From the NCBI GenBank assembly GCA_900555915.1, contig USNC01000133.1:1-5032 (forward strand): a stretch of DNA of 5,032 nt. The letters are read 5' to 3'. Numbering within the stretch: the first letter of the stretch is position 1; the number at the start of each line of letters is the position of its first letter. The notes beneath the pieces are model-generated. The model was not told where the DNA came from. It saw only the letters and a list, made by a program, of their open reading frames with translations, and made no database searches. This DNA is from an uncultured Porphyromonadaceae bacterium (lineage in GTDB: Bacteria > Bacteroidota > Bacteroidia > Bacteroidales > Muribaculaceae). A program made the position numbers and the translations under genes. Below, one piece after another: positions 4,980 through 5,032 of the stretch.

Positions 4980-5032
4980 CTGTCTCTTATACACATCTCC
5001 GAGCCCACGAGACACTGAGCGACCTCGTATGC
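4980..5032 (+). other. Nextera i7 adapter contamination, right end
   Basis: This is not genomic. Bases 4980-4998 (ctgtctcttatacacatct) are the Tn5 mosaic end, 4999-5013 the read-2 adapter arm and 5014-5021 (actgagcg) an 8-base i7 index. Bases 5022-5032 are the start of the P7 flow-cell sequence with one mismatch (c for t at 5023). The C at 4980 could equally be the last genomic base. The glyS fragment must be clipped here. Confidence 0.98.

Noticed and set aside
1..5032. Composite transposon bounded by 19-bp Tn5 ends.
   Set aside because: The ends continue into Nextera adapter, index and P7 sequence, and no Tn5 transposase or target duplication is present. This is a library artefact.

Overview
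This window is one short assembled contig from a Bacteroidales-type bacterium, probably a gut commensal. Muribaculaceae or a Prevotella relative would fit, but the genus is an inference. The evidence is a DAHP synthase with a C-terminal chorismate mutase (a Bacteroidetes arrangement), an alpha2-type glycyl-tRNA synthetase, a PDDEXK 'Rpn' protein of the Bacteroidetes kind, and three sites matching the Bacteroidetes -7 promoter box TAnnTTTG. Neither end is biological. Bases 1-40 and 4980-5032 are Illumina Nextera i7-side adapter, including the 19-bp Tn5 mosaic end, the same 8-base index at both ends and a piece of the P7 primer. Genomic sequence runs from about 41 to 4979.

Layout. On the minus strand, read right to left, lie pheA (prephenate dehydratase, 1331-2182), a fused DAHP synthase/chorismate mutase (279-1334, overlapping pheA by the 4 bases ATGA), and the first 49 codons of an OPT-family oligopeptide transporter (41-188, cut by the contig end). 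On the plus strand lie a complete sodium-coupled amino-acid symporter of the DAACS/SDF family (2380-3582), a complete Rpn-family PD-(D/E)XK nuclease (3665-4645), and the first 38 codons of glyS (4865-4979, cut by the contig end). The 197-bp gap 2183-2379 separates the divergent aromatic operon and symporter. It holds a pheA -7 box, two GC-rich palindromes, and a 21-bp near-perfect tandem repeat whose units each carry a TGTTATAACA-type palindrome.

How the genes work together. The two aromatic genes join the entry step of the shikimate pathway, the branch step to prephenate and the step to phenylpyruvate in one translationally coupled pair. The symporter lacks the arginine that binds acidic side chains in this family and resembles SstT there, so it more likely carries neutral amino acids. 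The Rpn protein is a single-gene accessory element between two housekeeping-type genes. Its C-terminal tail is built of twelve EGRA-like tetrapeptides, and an in-frame internal start ahead of the tail makes an intragenic short antitoxin product, as reported for E. coli Rpn loci, worth testing. The glyS leader is about 120 nt long and has three potential hairpins.

No tRNA, rRNA, CRISPR array, insertion sequence or convincing rho-independent terminator was seen. The most novel biology here is modest: the Rpn locus, the tandem operator-like repeat and the glyS leader.
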